Shown here one piece after another: positions 41,776 to 51,280 of a stretch of 64,000 bases of DNA (position 1 is the stretch's first letter; each line of letters opens with the position of its first letter). This DNA is from an uncultured Acidobacteriota bacterium. Its GTDB lineage: Bacteria > Acidobacteriota > Terriglobia > Bryobacterales > Bryobacteraceae. Position numbers and translations under genes: made by a program. The stretch is taken from the NCBI GenBank assembly GCA_902826685.1, contig CADEFT010000033.1, forward strand, positions 23,488 to 87,487, read 5' to 3'. Under the pieces are notes generated by a model that did no database searches, had not been told where the DNA came from, and saw only the letters and a program-made list of their open reading frames with translations.

Positions 41776-42794
41776 TCGCCGGCCAGTTCAGCTTCGATCT
41801 CCTCGATTGTCGGAAGGGTTCCTTTGAGCGTTTCGGGAAGTTCTGCCAGGTGCCGGAACTCGGAGATACCCATCGGCGTCGATGTGCCTCGAAGCGCGTA
41901 CTCGGCTACAATCCGATTCTTCGTCTTGCAGAGGATCAATCCGATGCTCGGCTTGTCACCGGGATGTCGAAGCATGTCATCGACGGCGGCGAGGTAGAAA
42001 TTCATCTTGCCCACATATTCGGGTTTAAACGGCGTCATTTTCAAATCGATCACGACGAAGCAGCGGAGCTTCAGGTGGTAGAACAGCAAATCGAGCTTGA
42101 AGTCCTCGCCTCCCACTTCGAGAGGCACCTGACTTCCAACGAATGCGAAACCAGTGCCCAGTTCGACGAGGAATTGGCGGAGGTGTGCCATCAGGCCCCG
42201 TTCGAGATCTCGCTCTTGCGCTTCCTGGCCGAGCGTTAGGAAGTCGAAGTGGTAGGGGTCCTTGATAAGCTGCTGAGCCAGATCGGACTGCGGCGCCGGC
42301 AGCGTGGCGGTGAAGTTCGTGGTGGCTTTCCCTTGCCGCCGGTACAGGCCGCTTTCGATTTGGATGACCAGAACATTCCGGCTCCAGCCGTTCTGAATGG
42401 CGGCCTGAATGTACCAGACTCGCTCCTGGTGGACCTTGACCTTGTCTAGAACGATGCAGTTGTGGAACCACGGTAATCGTCCAGCAAGTTGCTGGACGGT
42501 TGATTCCTCGGGCCACGCCTCGGCGAATGCCCGCATGTAAAGCAAATTGCTGCGGGAGAAGCCCTTCATGTCTGGGAACTCGGAGTGAAGGTCTTTCGCC
42601 AGACGCTCCACGACTTTGGTTCCCCATCCTTCGCCCGCCTGGCGCTCAAGAATCTGCTTGCCGATCTTCCAGTAGAGCCGGACTAGCTCGCTGTTCACCG
42701 CCAGGGCGGCCTTGATCCGCGCCGTCCGAATCTCGCTCTTCAATCGCGCCAGAAGATCCAGATAGCTCTTTGCGCTGGGAACAAGGTCCGCCAT
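41766..42794 (-). CDS. YhcG-type PD-(D/E)XK nuclease (DUF1016)
   Basis: The 342-residue protein has an N-terminal DUF1016 domain (ELVRLYWKIGKQILERQ, SRSNLLYMRAFAEAW) and a C-terminal PD-(D/E)XK nuclease core. The core's metal site is visible as GGEDFKLDLLFYHLKLRCFVVIDLKM (about 224-249: Asp, then the Asp-Leu-Lys element). YhcG proteins are poorly understood and often lie near restriction or mobile genes. Codons ending in A/T (CTT, GTT, TTA, CTA) look more common than in neighbours, which may mean recent transfer. It stands between the receptor and the Gfo/Idh gene. Confidence 0.9.
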   Translation of the reverse strand: MADLVPSAKSYLDLLARLKSEIRTARIKAALAVNSELVRLYWKIGKQILERQAGEGWGTKVVERLAKDLHSEFPDMKGFSRSNLLYMRAFAEAWPEESTVQQLAGRLPWFHNCIVLDKVKVHQERVWYIQAAIQNGWSRNVLVIQIESGLYRRQGKATTNFTATLPAPQSDLAQQLIKDPYHFDFLTLGQEAQERDLERGLMAHLRQFLVELGTGFAFVGSQVPLEVGGEDFKLDLLFYHLKLRCFVVIDLKMTPFKPEYVGKMNFYLAAVDDMLRHPGDKPSIGLILCKTKNRIVAEYALRGTSTPMGISEFRHLAELPETLKGTLPTIEEIEAELAGDHQ

Positions 42795-42836
42795 GGCATC
42801 CTTCTGTCGTATCCGCCCGCACCTGCGCCCGAAGCC

Positions 42837-43952
42837 CTAAAGCGTCACGCCCATCTCGTCCCACGAAACCACCGCCTGGTTCGTCATCGCCAGATGGCCC
42901 ATGATGGCCGTCAGCGCCGCCGAAGCGCCAACCGTGATATCGGCGGGGTTCGCCGCGTTCTTTGTGATGCAGTCGTAGAACGCGGTCATGTGGCCGTGCG
43001 GCGCCTCTTCGCGCTTGGCGGCCAGCACCGTTGGAGCCTCCCGGCTGCCCAGCTTGTACATGTTGGTCGAATACATCAGGTCAACGGCTCCCTTCGACCC
43101 GTAGATATAGACGTACTGATTGCCTTGCGGCATGCCCGGCGGATGGAACACGTTCAGCGTGAACGACAGCTTGGCGCCGCCCGGATAGTCGTAAGAAAGC
43201 ACGTTGCAGTCGTAGATATCGCGGCGCGGTGGGTCGTTCTTATAAAGCAGCGTGCCACCGAAGCCGGAAGCGCGAATCGGATGCTCCCCCACCGCCCAAT
43301 TGCAGGCATCCAGGTTATGGACGGACTGTTCGATCAGGTAGCCGCCGGATTTGTTGACGTCGAAATACCAGTCGGCCGACGGCCCGTCGTGCTTGAGATC
43401 GGCGCCGGCATGGCGTTGCGCTTTCACCATGATTACGTCCCCAATCACGCCCGCCCGCACCTGTGCGATCGCTTCCTGAAGCTGCGTGAAGGATCGCAAC
43501 TGCTGCCCCACGATGAATACCTTCTTGCTGTTGCGCGCGGCCTTCACGACGTCGCGCACCTGCTCCGCGGTAACCCCAATCGGCTTCTCGCAATAGACGT
43601 GCTTGCCCGCTTCGAGCGCCGCCACCGCCATCTCCGCATGCAGATGCGGCGGAGTCGCGATGACCACAACTTCGATGTCTTTGCGGTCGATGACGGCGCG
43701 CCATTCCCGGTACGTCGCGGGCTTATCCTTGGCCGCGGAAGTAGCCGCCGCGTCCAGGCGGTCGGGCTTGATATCGCACAACGCGGCCACAGCCGCGTTC
43801 GGCTGCTCCAGCACTCCTTTTAAAACTTGAGAACCGCGGTTGCCCACGCCAATTACGGCCGAGGGGATGCGCGCCGCATTCGATTGACCCAGCGTCACTG
43901 CTTGAAAGGCGGCCGCCGATCCGGCGAGAAAATATCTGCGATCGAGGTTCAT
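42837..43952 (-). CDS. Gfo/Idh/MocA-family oxidoreductase with Tat-like signal
   Basis: The 371-residue protein begins with a signal-like segment (NLDRRYFLAGSAAAFQAVTLGQ) and an NAD(P)-binding GVGNRGSQVL motif (about 36-45). It has the CEKPIGVTAEQVRDVVKAA segment of the family (EKP with the catalytic Lys). Such enzymes oxidise or reduce sugars, often at C3. It is the last gene of the overlapping operon, 15 bp after the isomerase gene. A periplasmic location would match the DUF1080 hydrolase. Confidence 0.88.
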   Translation of the reverse strand: MNLDRRYFLAGSAAAFQAVTLGQSNAARIPSAVIGVGNRGSQVLKGVLEQPNAAVAALCDIKPDRLDAAATSAAKDKPATYREWRAVIDRKDIEVVVIATPPHLHAEMAVAALEAGKHVYCEKPIGVTAEQVRDVVKAARNSKKVFIVGQQLRSFTQLQEAIAQVRAGVIGDVIMVKAQRHAGADLKHDGPSADWYFDVNKSGGYLIEQSVHNLDACNWAVGEHPIRASGFGGTLLYKNDPPRRDIYDCNVLSYDYPGGAKLSFTLNVFHPPGMPQGNQYVYIYGSKGAVDLMYSTNMYKLGSREAPTVLAAKREEAPHGHMTAFYDCITKNAANPADITVGASAALTAIMGHLAMTNQAVVSWDEMGVTL

Positions 43953-43967
43953 GTGGGAATCTCCGTT

Positions 43968-44867
43968 TCAGGGTTTAATTTCAGTTTGTGAGGCGAGCCC
44001 GGCGAGCACCGTCTCCAAAAATTCACGCGACCGGCGCGCCAGGCGGTCCACGCCCTCCGGCGTTTTGGGACGGGGGACCAGGGGCTCGGAAATATTCTCG
44101 GCGGAGACCGGCATCGTGAGGCCGGTCCGCATCACGGGAGCGAAAAGCTTATAGTGATCGATCTCTCCGAAGCCGATGCCGCAGTCTTCATCCTTCGGAT
44201 AATTGCGATGGTCCTTCAGCGCGAACGACCGGATATCCCGCCAGCACTTTTGAATATCCGGTATTGGATCGTGACTCTCATAGTCCAGTACATTGCCGGC
44301 GTCGTAGCACATCTTCACCGCGGGATGGCCCACCTCGGCGATGATTCGCGAACAATGTTCGCCCGTGGCCGAGTTACCCCCGTGCTGCTTCAGCGACAGC
44401 AGCACGCCCGAACCTTCGGCGTACTTTGCGGCCGCCTGTAAATTCCCGATCACCGCGCCATAGTCGCCACCGCCGGTCTTGCCGAACACAATCAGGTGTC
44501 CGATGCCCGCGGCCCTGGCCTGCTCGATGCGCTTCTTGTAGACATCCACCGCGATGCGATCCTCAAAATTCACGCCGGAAAACATCATCACCGGTTCGAG
44601 CCCCATCGCCCGGCAGCGGGAGGCCAGGCGTTCGGCGTCCTTGGGTGGCGCTTCCACGTCCATCACCGGACGTCTGACGCCCTCCTCCATGTGGGTCGTG
44701 CCCCAGGCCACGAAGCGATACCCCGCGCCGCGAATGCCCGTCAGCGCGCGCTCGAGCGGAAACGCCGCGTAGGGCAGCGTCATACAGGCGATCTGGAATT
44801 GCGTGGGTGCCGTCTGCGCCATGGCGGCGGCCGCGGCGGGCATGGCCAAAAACTCGCGCCTTCGCAT
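43968..44867 (-). CDS. sugar phosphate isomerase/epimerase family protein (TIM barrel)
   Basis: The 299-residue protein has a Tat-like start (MRRREFLAMPAAAAAMAQ) and the xylose-isomerase-like TIM-barrel pattern. LSLKQHGGNSATGEHCSRIIAEV, VKMCYDAGNVLDYE and FALKDHRNYPKDEDCGIGFGEIDHYKLF hold the likely metal ligands. ATG 44867 overlaps the stop of the DUF1080 gene (TAATG), with AAGGAG 10 bp upstream. Members act as epimerases/isomerases on free or keto sugars. Confidence 0.85.
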   Translation of the reverse strand: MRRREFLAMPAAAAAMAQTAPTQFQIACMTLPYAAFPLERALTGIRGAGYRFVAWGTTHMEEGVRRPVMDVEAPPKDAERLASRCRAMGLEPVMMFSGVNFEDRIAVDVYKKRIEQARAAGIGHLIVFGKTGGGDYGAVIGNLQAAAKYAEGSGVLLSLKQHGGNSATGEHCSRIIAEVGHPAVKMCYDAGNVLDYESHDPIPDIQKCWRDIRSFALKDHRNYPKDEDCGIGFGEIDHYKLFAPVMRTGLTMPVSAENISEPLVPRPKTPEGVDRLARRSREFLETVLAGLASQTEIKP

Positions 44868-45484
44868 TACCGTAGCTCCTTGATTTCGATCTTGCGGTAA
44901 AACAGCGGCCACCCTTCCGATTGAAGGCAGATGTTGCCTTCGGCCGGCGAGGCATTTACTCCCTCGTTCACCACCGCGCCGTTCAACCTCACGGTCACTT
45001 TTCCGTCCATGGACGTGACTTCGTACTTGTCCCAATCTCCGAACGGCGGTCTGCCTTCCTTCACGATGACACCGCGCTTGGCTCCGGTGATCTTACCGCC
45101 TCTGACGCCGAACACGCTGCCCACCTCGCCGAAATGCCCTTGCACCTCGAGCGATTTGGGCCAACCCTTCACCGTTTCCCCGGCGTGGATGAAGAAGCCG
45201 GCGTTCGGCCAGCCATCCTCTTCCGCGCGCGGCGTATAGCCCTTTTGAAAGCGCCACTCGGCGCGAAAAACATAATTGCGATACGTCTTCCGGCTGCGCA
45301 GAAAGCCGTTTGGAATGCCCGTGCATCCAATCTCGCCGTTTCGTGTGAGGTACCAGGCATCGGCTGGCGCCATGCCCTCCACTGTCCACTGTTCGGCGAT
45401 ATTGCGTTTGGGCATCAGCGACACGAAACCGTCCTTGGCCTCGGCTACCGCGCCAAGCAACGCCAGCCACATCGAAATTCTCAT
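44867..45484 (-). CDS. DUF1080 secreted hydrolase (3-keto-glycoside hydrolase-like)
   Basis: The 205-residue protein has a signal peptide (MRISMWLALLGAVAEA) and the DUF1080 jelly-roll features WTVEGMAPADAWYLTRNGEIGCTG, YVFRAEWRF, GFFIHAGE and EGNICLQSEGWPLFYRKIEIKEL. DUF1080 members have been linked to cleavage of 3-keto-disaccharides, and this protein sits with a Gfo/Idh oxidoreductase and an isomerase. ATG 45484 overlaps the M20 peptidase stop as ATGA. Confidence 0.88.
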   Translation of the reverse strand: MRISMWLALLGAVAEAKDGFVSLMPKRNIAEQWTVEGMAPADAWYLTRNGEIGCTGIPNGFLRSRKTYRNYVFRAEWRFQKGYTPRAEEDGWPNAGFFIHAGETVKGWPKSLEVQGHFGEVGSVFGVRGGKITGAKRGVIVKEGRPPFGDWDKYEVTSMDGKVTVRLNGAVVNEGVNASPAEGNICLQSEGWPLFYRKIEIKELR

Positions 45485-46761
45485 GACTCGCTCCGCACGC
45501 CGCACCAGCGGCAGGTAAACGTTAAAAGTACCGAGGCCGCCTCGATCAGCGAATCGATCTCGACGTACTCATCGGGATTGTGGGTGTTGCCACCGCTCGG
45601 ACCCCACAGCACGGCGGGTATGCCCGCCTGGTGAAAAACATACAGGTCGCACGGACCTTCGATTCCCTCGACGGCGGGCTCGCCGGCGCACTCCGACAGC
45701 GTGCGCACCAGTTCATGCCCCGCGTCTATCGCCGAGCCCGGCAGCCACCGGATCGGAAACTCCACCGCCGGACGGACGGCGAACGTGTCCCGATTGGAAG
45801 CGATCAACGCATCGAGCCACTGGTGAAACTCCCGGTCGATTTCTTCCTGCGTCTCACCGGGCATCGCCTCCCAGAACATCTCCACCTTGCATTCGGAGGG
45901 AATGTTCGGAGGTTCGCCGGTCCCCCACGGCGCGGAGGAAACCCGCGTCACCGCGGCGGGAACGGGATTGGCCAGATGCCGGTACAGCGGGTGAGCCCGA
46001 AGCGACCGAAGCCGCCCGTTCTGAAACTCCGCCACGCCGTTCAGCAGCACCCGCAGTTGTTCGATTGCGCTCAACCGCACCGAACCCAAGATTCCCCGAT
46101 TTGGCGCCTTGAGCGTGATGTGCGCCATGCGTCCGCCCCGTTGCGCGGGGCAGATCCGGAGGCCGCTCGATTCGGTCACGATGGCCGCATCCGCGTGAAA
46201 CCCCATCAGCCGGCCCGCCAGCGTTCCGTTCACACCGCCGAATTCCTCATCCACCACCGATTCGAAGATCAGTTCCCCCTCCAGCCGGATCCCCAAATCC
46301 CGCAGCGCTTCCACCACGAACAGATTCATGGCCACGCCGCTCTTCATATCGTTGGAGCCGCGTCCATACAAACGGTTCCCGTCGATCTGCCCTCCAAACG
46401 GATCGCGCCTCCAATGCCCCGAACCCACGGGAACCGTATCGGAGTGTCCGGAAAGCACCAGAGACCTTCCCGCGCCGCAACCGGGAATCCGCGCGTTCAC
46501 GTTGGGCCGGTCCGCATAGTCGCGCCCTGGCCAGAAACCGGAATGCTCCCGGATGCCGGGTACTTCATCCGGGCGATACATCACCGGATCCAAGCCGCAA
46601 CCGCGCAGCCGCTCCACGATCCGGCGCTGCACCGCGCCTTCGCAACCCCGCGGAGCCTTATTCTCGGAAGGAATCGCCACCAGGTCCCGCAGCAATTCAA
46701 TCAACCGGCCCGAATGGTCCAAAACGTACTGCCGCAAATCTGTTTCAAACGCCGGCGTCAT
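45481..46761 (-). CDS. M20-family metallopeptidase / amidohydrolase
   Basis: The 426-residue protein has the M20 motifs. LVLSGHSDTVPVG (His and Asp ligands, about 99-111) is followed by LYGRGSNDMKSG (about 130-141) and VVDEEFGGVNG with the Glu-Glu pair (about 168-178). A late GPSGGNTHNPDEYV with a His ligand closes the set. It lacks a signal peptide. Members cleave peptides, N-acyl groups or carbamates. ATG 46761 overlaps the APC permease stop (ATGA). Confidence 0.9.
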   Translation of the reverse strand: MTPAFETDLRQYVLDHSGRLIELLRDLVAIPSENKAPRGCEGAVQRRIVERLRGCGLDPVMYRPDEVPGIREHSGFWPGRDYADRPNVNARIPGCGAGRSLVLSGHSDTVPVGSGHWRRDPFGGQIDGNRLYGRGSNDMKSGVAMNLFVVEALRDLGIRLEGELIFESVVDEEFGGVNGTLAGRLMGFHADAAIVTESSGLRICPAQRGGRMAHITLKAPNRGILGSVRLSAIEQLRVLLNGVAEFQNGRLRSLRAHPLYRHLANPVPAAVTRVSSAPWGTGEPPNIPSECKVEMFWEAMPGETQEEIDREFHQWLDALIASNRDTFAVRPAVEFPIRWLPGSAIDAGHELVRTLSECAGEPAVEGIEGPCDLYVFHQAGIPAVLWGPSGGNTHNPDEYVEIDSLIEAASVLLTFTCRWCGVRSES

Positions 46762-48070
46762 CGATACTCCAGTTGCCTGACCGGAACGCGGAAGCCGCGC
46801 GTCACGGCGGCGAGGTAGATCGCGCCCAGCGCCAGCCAGGCGAATCCGGCCAGCTTGGCGCGCCCGCCCAGATTCAGCCATACCAGCGCACACACCAGCG
46901 CTCCTCCGGCCGGCAACACCAGGTTTCGCCACAGCCCCAGCCCCGAGCGTTCGCCCAGCCGGAAATAGTAATGCCGTATCACGCTGAGGTTCACCAGAAT
47001 GAAGCCCGTGAAGGCGCCAAAGCTCACCAGCTCCACTACGGTTTGAAAACTCACCAGCATCGATCCGGCCAGCGTCAGCGCGCCCATGAAATAGATACTG
47101 CGCGTAGGCGTGGCGTATTTCGGATCCAGATATCCGAAAACGGAACGGGGCAGAATTCCGTCCCGGCCCATGCCGTATAGAAGTCGCGATGCGCCGGCCT
47201 GGCTGGTGATGGAACTGGCCACCGCCGCCACCACCAGCACAAAGCTGGTGAACGCGAGCATCGGCGGTCCCCCGATTACCTGGCTGACGTCGAGAATCGC
47301 CGTCTCCACGTCCGGGAACGCGCGCGCCGGCGGCCATACCACCGCGGCCAGATAGCTGATCAAAACGCAAAACACAGTTTGAATACCGCAAACTAGCACG
47401 GTTGAATAGCCGATGTCTTTCTCCGGGTCGCGTGTATCTTCGGCCAGCGTGGAGACGGCATCGAAGCCGAGGAACGACAGCGTCGCCACCGCCGCGGCCG
47501 CGATCAGGGATGGCAGCGAGAACGACGCCGTGTTGAACAACGCAATGGGACGGATCAACCCGCCCGCACCGCCAACGCAACGAACAACGCCGCCGACGCC
47601 GCCATGATAAGCGTCATCGCGCCGCTCGCCCGCGCCGTGACTTGAATGCCATACCGGTTTACTGCCGTAACTCCTGCCGCGAACACCAGCGCCCAGACTA
47701 CACCCGGCACGCCAGGAGCCGAACGGGCCGCCGTCAGCGAAACATAGATCGCGCTCAACATCGGCACCAGCACATAATCGAGCAGCATCGCCCATCCCGC
47801 CACAAAGCCCGCGTAGTCGTGCAGCGAGCGCCGCGCATAGGTATAAGTGGATCCGGCCGAGGGGAACGCCGCCGCCATGCGCCCATAGCTGAAAGCCGTG
47901 AGAAGCATGGCGACAACGGCCGCCAGAAAGCTGAGCGCGGCATGGCCGTTCGACATCTGCTGCAGAATGCCGAACACAGGATAGGCCGCCGTGGGCGTAA
48001 TGATCGTGAGGCCATAGACGACCAGATCCGTGCGCGACAGCACCCGCCGCAGCGCGGGTCTACCAGACAT
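46758..48070 (-). pseudogene. APC-family amino acid permease, frameshifted
   Basis: Two frames together make one APC permease. The first (start 48070) begins MSGRPALRRVLSRTDLVVYGLTIITPTAAYPVFG and runs about 171 residues into a stop at 47555. The second continues in another frame with LIRPIALFNTASFSLPSLIAAAAVATLSFLGFDAVSTLAEDTRDPEKDI and ends at 46758. The break is near a GGG run at about 47555-47565. One added G restores a single reading frame (RAG then LIRP), so this is a one-base deletion or a sequencing error. ATG 48070 overlaps the Oar-like receptor end by 11 bp. Confidence 0.8.
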
Positions 48071-51000
48071 ACTTCAACGCGAGTTGTGCCGTGCGCGCGG
48101 CCGCCGCCTGATCGATGCTGCCAAAGGCTCCATCCGTCATCGTCGTTCGAACTCGCGTGAAGTTTACCTGGTTGAATGCGTTGAACAACTCGCCGCGGAA
48201 TTCGATGCGGCTCTCGCGGAACACCGTGAAACTCTTGGTAACCGCGAAGTCCGATGACACCGCCGCCGGTCCGCTCAGAATGCCTCTTCCCGCCGAGCCA
48301 TAGAATCCGGTCTGCGGCCGTTTGAACGCCGCCGTGTTGAAGAACCCTCGGATCATGTCCTGGCGCGACGCGTGATCCCGCGCCGGACTGGCGATCAAAT
48401 CCGGATGCTGTTCCGATCCGTTGCAGATGTCCACCGCCAACGCCACATCGTCCCCGTTGTAGAACGTCAGCGGATAGCCGGTCCGCGCCCGGTGAATACC
48501 CGATGCGTTCCATCCGGAAAACAGCGCGCCCAGGAAGCCGCCCTTTTGCCGCACGGGTGTGTAGAACCACGAGACCGCCAAGGTATGACGGGCATCGAAT
48601 TGCGCGCGCCCCCGGTCGGAACGCAGGTCGTACGGATTGGAAACGCAGCCACCCAGACTGATGGTCGAACTGTCGTCGATGGACTTGCCGAACGTGTAGG
48701 AACCCAACAGGGAGAGTTTGCTCGAAAGCCTTTTGTCCACCCGCAACTGGGCTCCGTGATAGCTCTGGTTGAACGCGCCCGACATCACGATCATCTGCGT
48801 GCCATAGGTTCCCGGCAGGAATGGTGCGCGGCTGCCCGCGTTTTCGAGCGTCGAAAGCGGATTGCCGGCGGCATCGGTGCCCGGCCGGAAGATCGCGGCG
48901 TTGAAAGGCCGGAACGCCGGAAGCTTGTGGCCCACCTTTCCGACATAGGATCCCTGCACGATAAAGCCCGCCGGCAGTTGCCGCTCCAACGTCAGGTTCC
49001 ATTGCTGCACGTAGGCGGTGCGCAGCGTCAGATCGGTGAAGAAGTTGTTCAGGGGCAGAATGAAGGTCTGGTTGCTTGCATCGGGAACCAACGGCGGCAA
49101 CACCCGTCCCGCGGCCGGTGTGCGCAATTGCCCGTTCTGGAAAGACGTGGAACCGGCGAATGGCGGATTCTCCTGCGCCACCGTATCGGCGTTGTTCATT
49201 TCGAAGAACACGCCGTAGCCCGCCCGCACCGCCGTACGCCCATCCCCCCTCACGTCCCACGCCAGGCCCACGCGGGGCCCGAAGTTATTGAAATCGGTCT
49301 TCACCAGGCCGCGCGGCAGATCGCCCACAAACAACAGGTTCGGCGGCGCCGTGGCCACGGTTTTCGACCGCACCCCAGGCGTGGTGTCCACCGTGTTGAT
49401 GCGGTCGAACTTGTCGATCCAGGGCTTGATCACCTCGTACCGCATGCCCAGGTTCAACGTCAGCCGCCGCGTCACCTTGAAGTCGTCCTGGAAGAAGCCC
49501 GAATAGTAGCCGCCCAGCGAATCGTTGTTGCGCACTCCATATCCGAACGAAAGGTTGCGGTACGAACCGGTCAGAAAATCCGCCAGTGCATTGCCGGTGC
49601 GCGTGCCGTTGAAGGTGAACGCGGCAGGCCCCAGATACGTCTGGAAAAAGCTGAGATCCAGATACTGCACGCCGAACTTCAAAGTGTGGCGCCCCTTGAT
49701 CCAGGTCAGCATCTCATTGAAGTCGTAGTTGTTGGAAATGAACCGCACCGGCCCGCCGGAGTTCAGGTTGAATCGCCCCGATACCTGCAATTGCACCGAA
49801 CCGCCGTTGGTGTAGTCCGGGAAGCCTTGAATGCCGAGCTCGGAATTGGTACGCGTAATCGTCGGGACATCGCCCGACACCGAGCGCGTATAGCCGAGGG
49901 TCACCTGATTGATCAGATTCGGGCTGAAGATGTAGGTGTGATTGATGCCGCCGTTTTGATTGCGGACGTTCTGGCTGCGGCCCGTCCAGCCCGCGATATT
50001 GGCGCCGAAGGCCAACTGCGCCGCTGTCACGTCGTTCTGATTGACGTAGTAGTGGGCGAAAACCGTCTGCTTCGGCGAGATGTTCCAATCGACGCGCGTC
50101 ATTCCCAGATGCGCGTCCCTTGGCGCGGTGGAAATCGCCGAAAGTCTTCCGCCGGCTGGCGCGTCCGGCACGAATCGAAGAACGTTCACCGCCACTGGAT
50201 CGAACCGGCTGGACGGAATGCGGTTGCCGGGAAACGCCGACCCCGTCAACGGGTCGATTAACTGGGTGGAAAGGGAAGAGAAGTCGCCGCTGCGCTCGGC
50301 CGCGGTGGGCGGGAACGCATTCACCTCGGTCGCGGCGCGCCGGTCCAGAATGCCTTCATAAGAACCGAAAGCGAAAACCTTGTCGCGAATGACCCGTCCT
50401 CCCGCCGCGGCTCCGAACTGATTCTGGCGCTCCACCGGCTTGGTGGGCAGGAAAAAGTTGCGGGCATTCATCGCGCTGTTGCGATGAAATTCCCACAACG
50501 CTCCGTGAAAACTGTTGGTGCCGGCCCGCGTCACCACGCTGATCACGGCGCCGCTATTGCGTCCGCTATCGGCGGTAAAGTTGGACGTTTCGACGCGTAC
50601 TTCCTGTACGGCGTCGGGCGGCGGCACATTCAAGCCCGTGTTACGCGAGGGATTGGCGAAAAACGTTCCGTTCAATGCATAGTAGCTCTGGTTGGCGCGG
50701 CCGCCGTTGACGGTCATCGTCGATCCGCCGCGCGCCGTCGTCACCTCGCTATTCGACGAGGCCGAGACTTGTGTAACGCCGGGCAGCAGGCCCGCGAACG
50801 CGATCACGTTCCGCCCGGCCAGCGGCAACTCCACCAACTGCCGCGCTCCAATCGATCCGGCCAGTGTGGACGACGTCGTATCCACGCTGACGGCCGAAGC
50901 CGCGACCTCCACCCGCTCGCTGACCGATCCGACCTCCAGCGTGACATCGGCACGCAGATTCTGATCGGTCCCAAGGTCCATATCGTTTCCCTTGAAGCCC

Positions 51001-51269
51001 TTGAAGCCGTTGCCCTCAATCGACAGCGAGTACCGGCCTGGGGTCAGACCGGGAAATTGGTAGAATCCTCCATCGTTGGAGGTCGCCTCGCGCTTCAGAC
51101 CCGTGTTCTGTTCAAGCAATGAGGCTTTCGCGTTGGGAACCACGGCGCCGCTGGCGTCGCGGATATAGCCGCTGATGGTGGCTTTCGTCTGAGCCTCCAG
51201 ATAGGGCGCCATGACGCCGCACAGCAGCGCCATCATCGTACACTTCACGATCCTGTGGAATTGAAACAT
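48060..51269 (-). CDS. Oar-like TonB-dependent receptor
   Basis: The 1069-residue protein has a signal-like N-terminus, a carboxypeptidase-regulatory-like domain (KATISGYIRDASGAVVPNAKASLLEQNT), a plug (VEVRVETSNFTADSGRNSGAVISVVTRAGTNSFHGAL) and a long barrel ending LALKYVW. ATG 51269 has AGGAAAAG upstream; a TTG five codons earlier is also open. It starts 11 bp after the ROK regulator stop and heads a run of overlapping genes. Confidence 0.93.
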   Translation of the reverse strand: MFQFHRIVKCTMMALLCGVMAPYLEAQTKATISGYIRDASGAVVPNAKASLLEQNTGLKREATSNDGGFYQFPGLTPGRYSLSIEGNGFKGFKGNDMDLGTDQNLRADVTLEVGSVSERVEVAASAVSVDTTSSTLAGSIGARQLVELPLAGRNVIAFAGLLPGVTQVSASSNSEVTTARGGSTMTVNGGRANQSYYALNGTFFANPSRNTGLNVPPPDAVQEVRVETSNFTADSGRNSGAVISVVTRAGTNSFHGALWEFHRNSAMNARNFFLPTKPVERQNQFGAAAGGRVIRDKVFAFGSYEGILDRRAATEVNAFPPTAAERSGDFSSLSTQLIDPLTGSAFPGNRIPSSRFDPVAVNVLRFVPDAPAGGRLSAISTAPRDAHLGMTRVDWNISPKQTVFAHYYVNQNDVTAAQLAFGANIAGWTGRSQNVRNQNGGINHTYIFSPNLINQVTLGYTRSVSGDVPTITRTNSELGIQGFPDYTNGGSVQLQVSGRFNLNSGGPVRFISNNYDFNEMLTWIKGRHTLKFGVQYLDLSFFQTYLGPAAFTFNGTRTGNALADFLTGSYRNLSFGYGVRNNDSLGGYYSGFFQDDFKVTRRLTLNLGMRYEVIKPWIDKFDRINTVDTTPGVRSKTVATAPPNLLFVGDLPRGLVKTDFNNFGPRVGLAWDVRGDGRTAVRAGYGVFFEMNNADTVAQENPPFAGSTSFQNGQLRTPAAGRVLPPLVPDASNQTFILPLNNFFTDLTLRTAYVQQWNLTLERQLPAGFIVQGSYVGKVGHKLPAFRPFNAAIFRPGTDAAGNPLSTLENAGSRAPFLPGTYGTQMIVMSGAFNQSYHGAQLRVDKRLSSKLSLLGSYTFGKSIDDSSTISLGGCVSNPYDLRSDRGRAQFDARHTLAVSWFYTPVRQKGGFLGALFSGWNASGIHRARTGYPLTFYNGDDVALAVDICNGSEQHPDLIASPARDHASRQDMIRGFFNTAAFKRPQTGFYGSAGRGILSGPAAVSSDFAVTKSFTVFRESRIEFRGELFNAFNQVNFTRVRTTMTDGAFGSIDQAAAARTAQLALKYVW

Positions 51270-51280
51270 CTTTTCCTCGT

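Noticed and set aside
47540..47575. Programmed -1 frameshifting in the APC permease
   Set aside because: No X XXY YYZ slippery heptamer or clear downstream pseudoknot was seen; a one-base deletion or read error explains it better.
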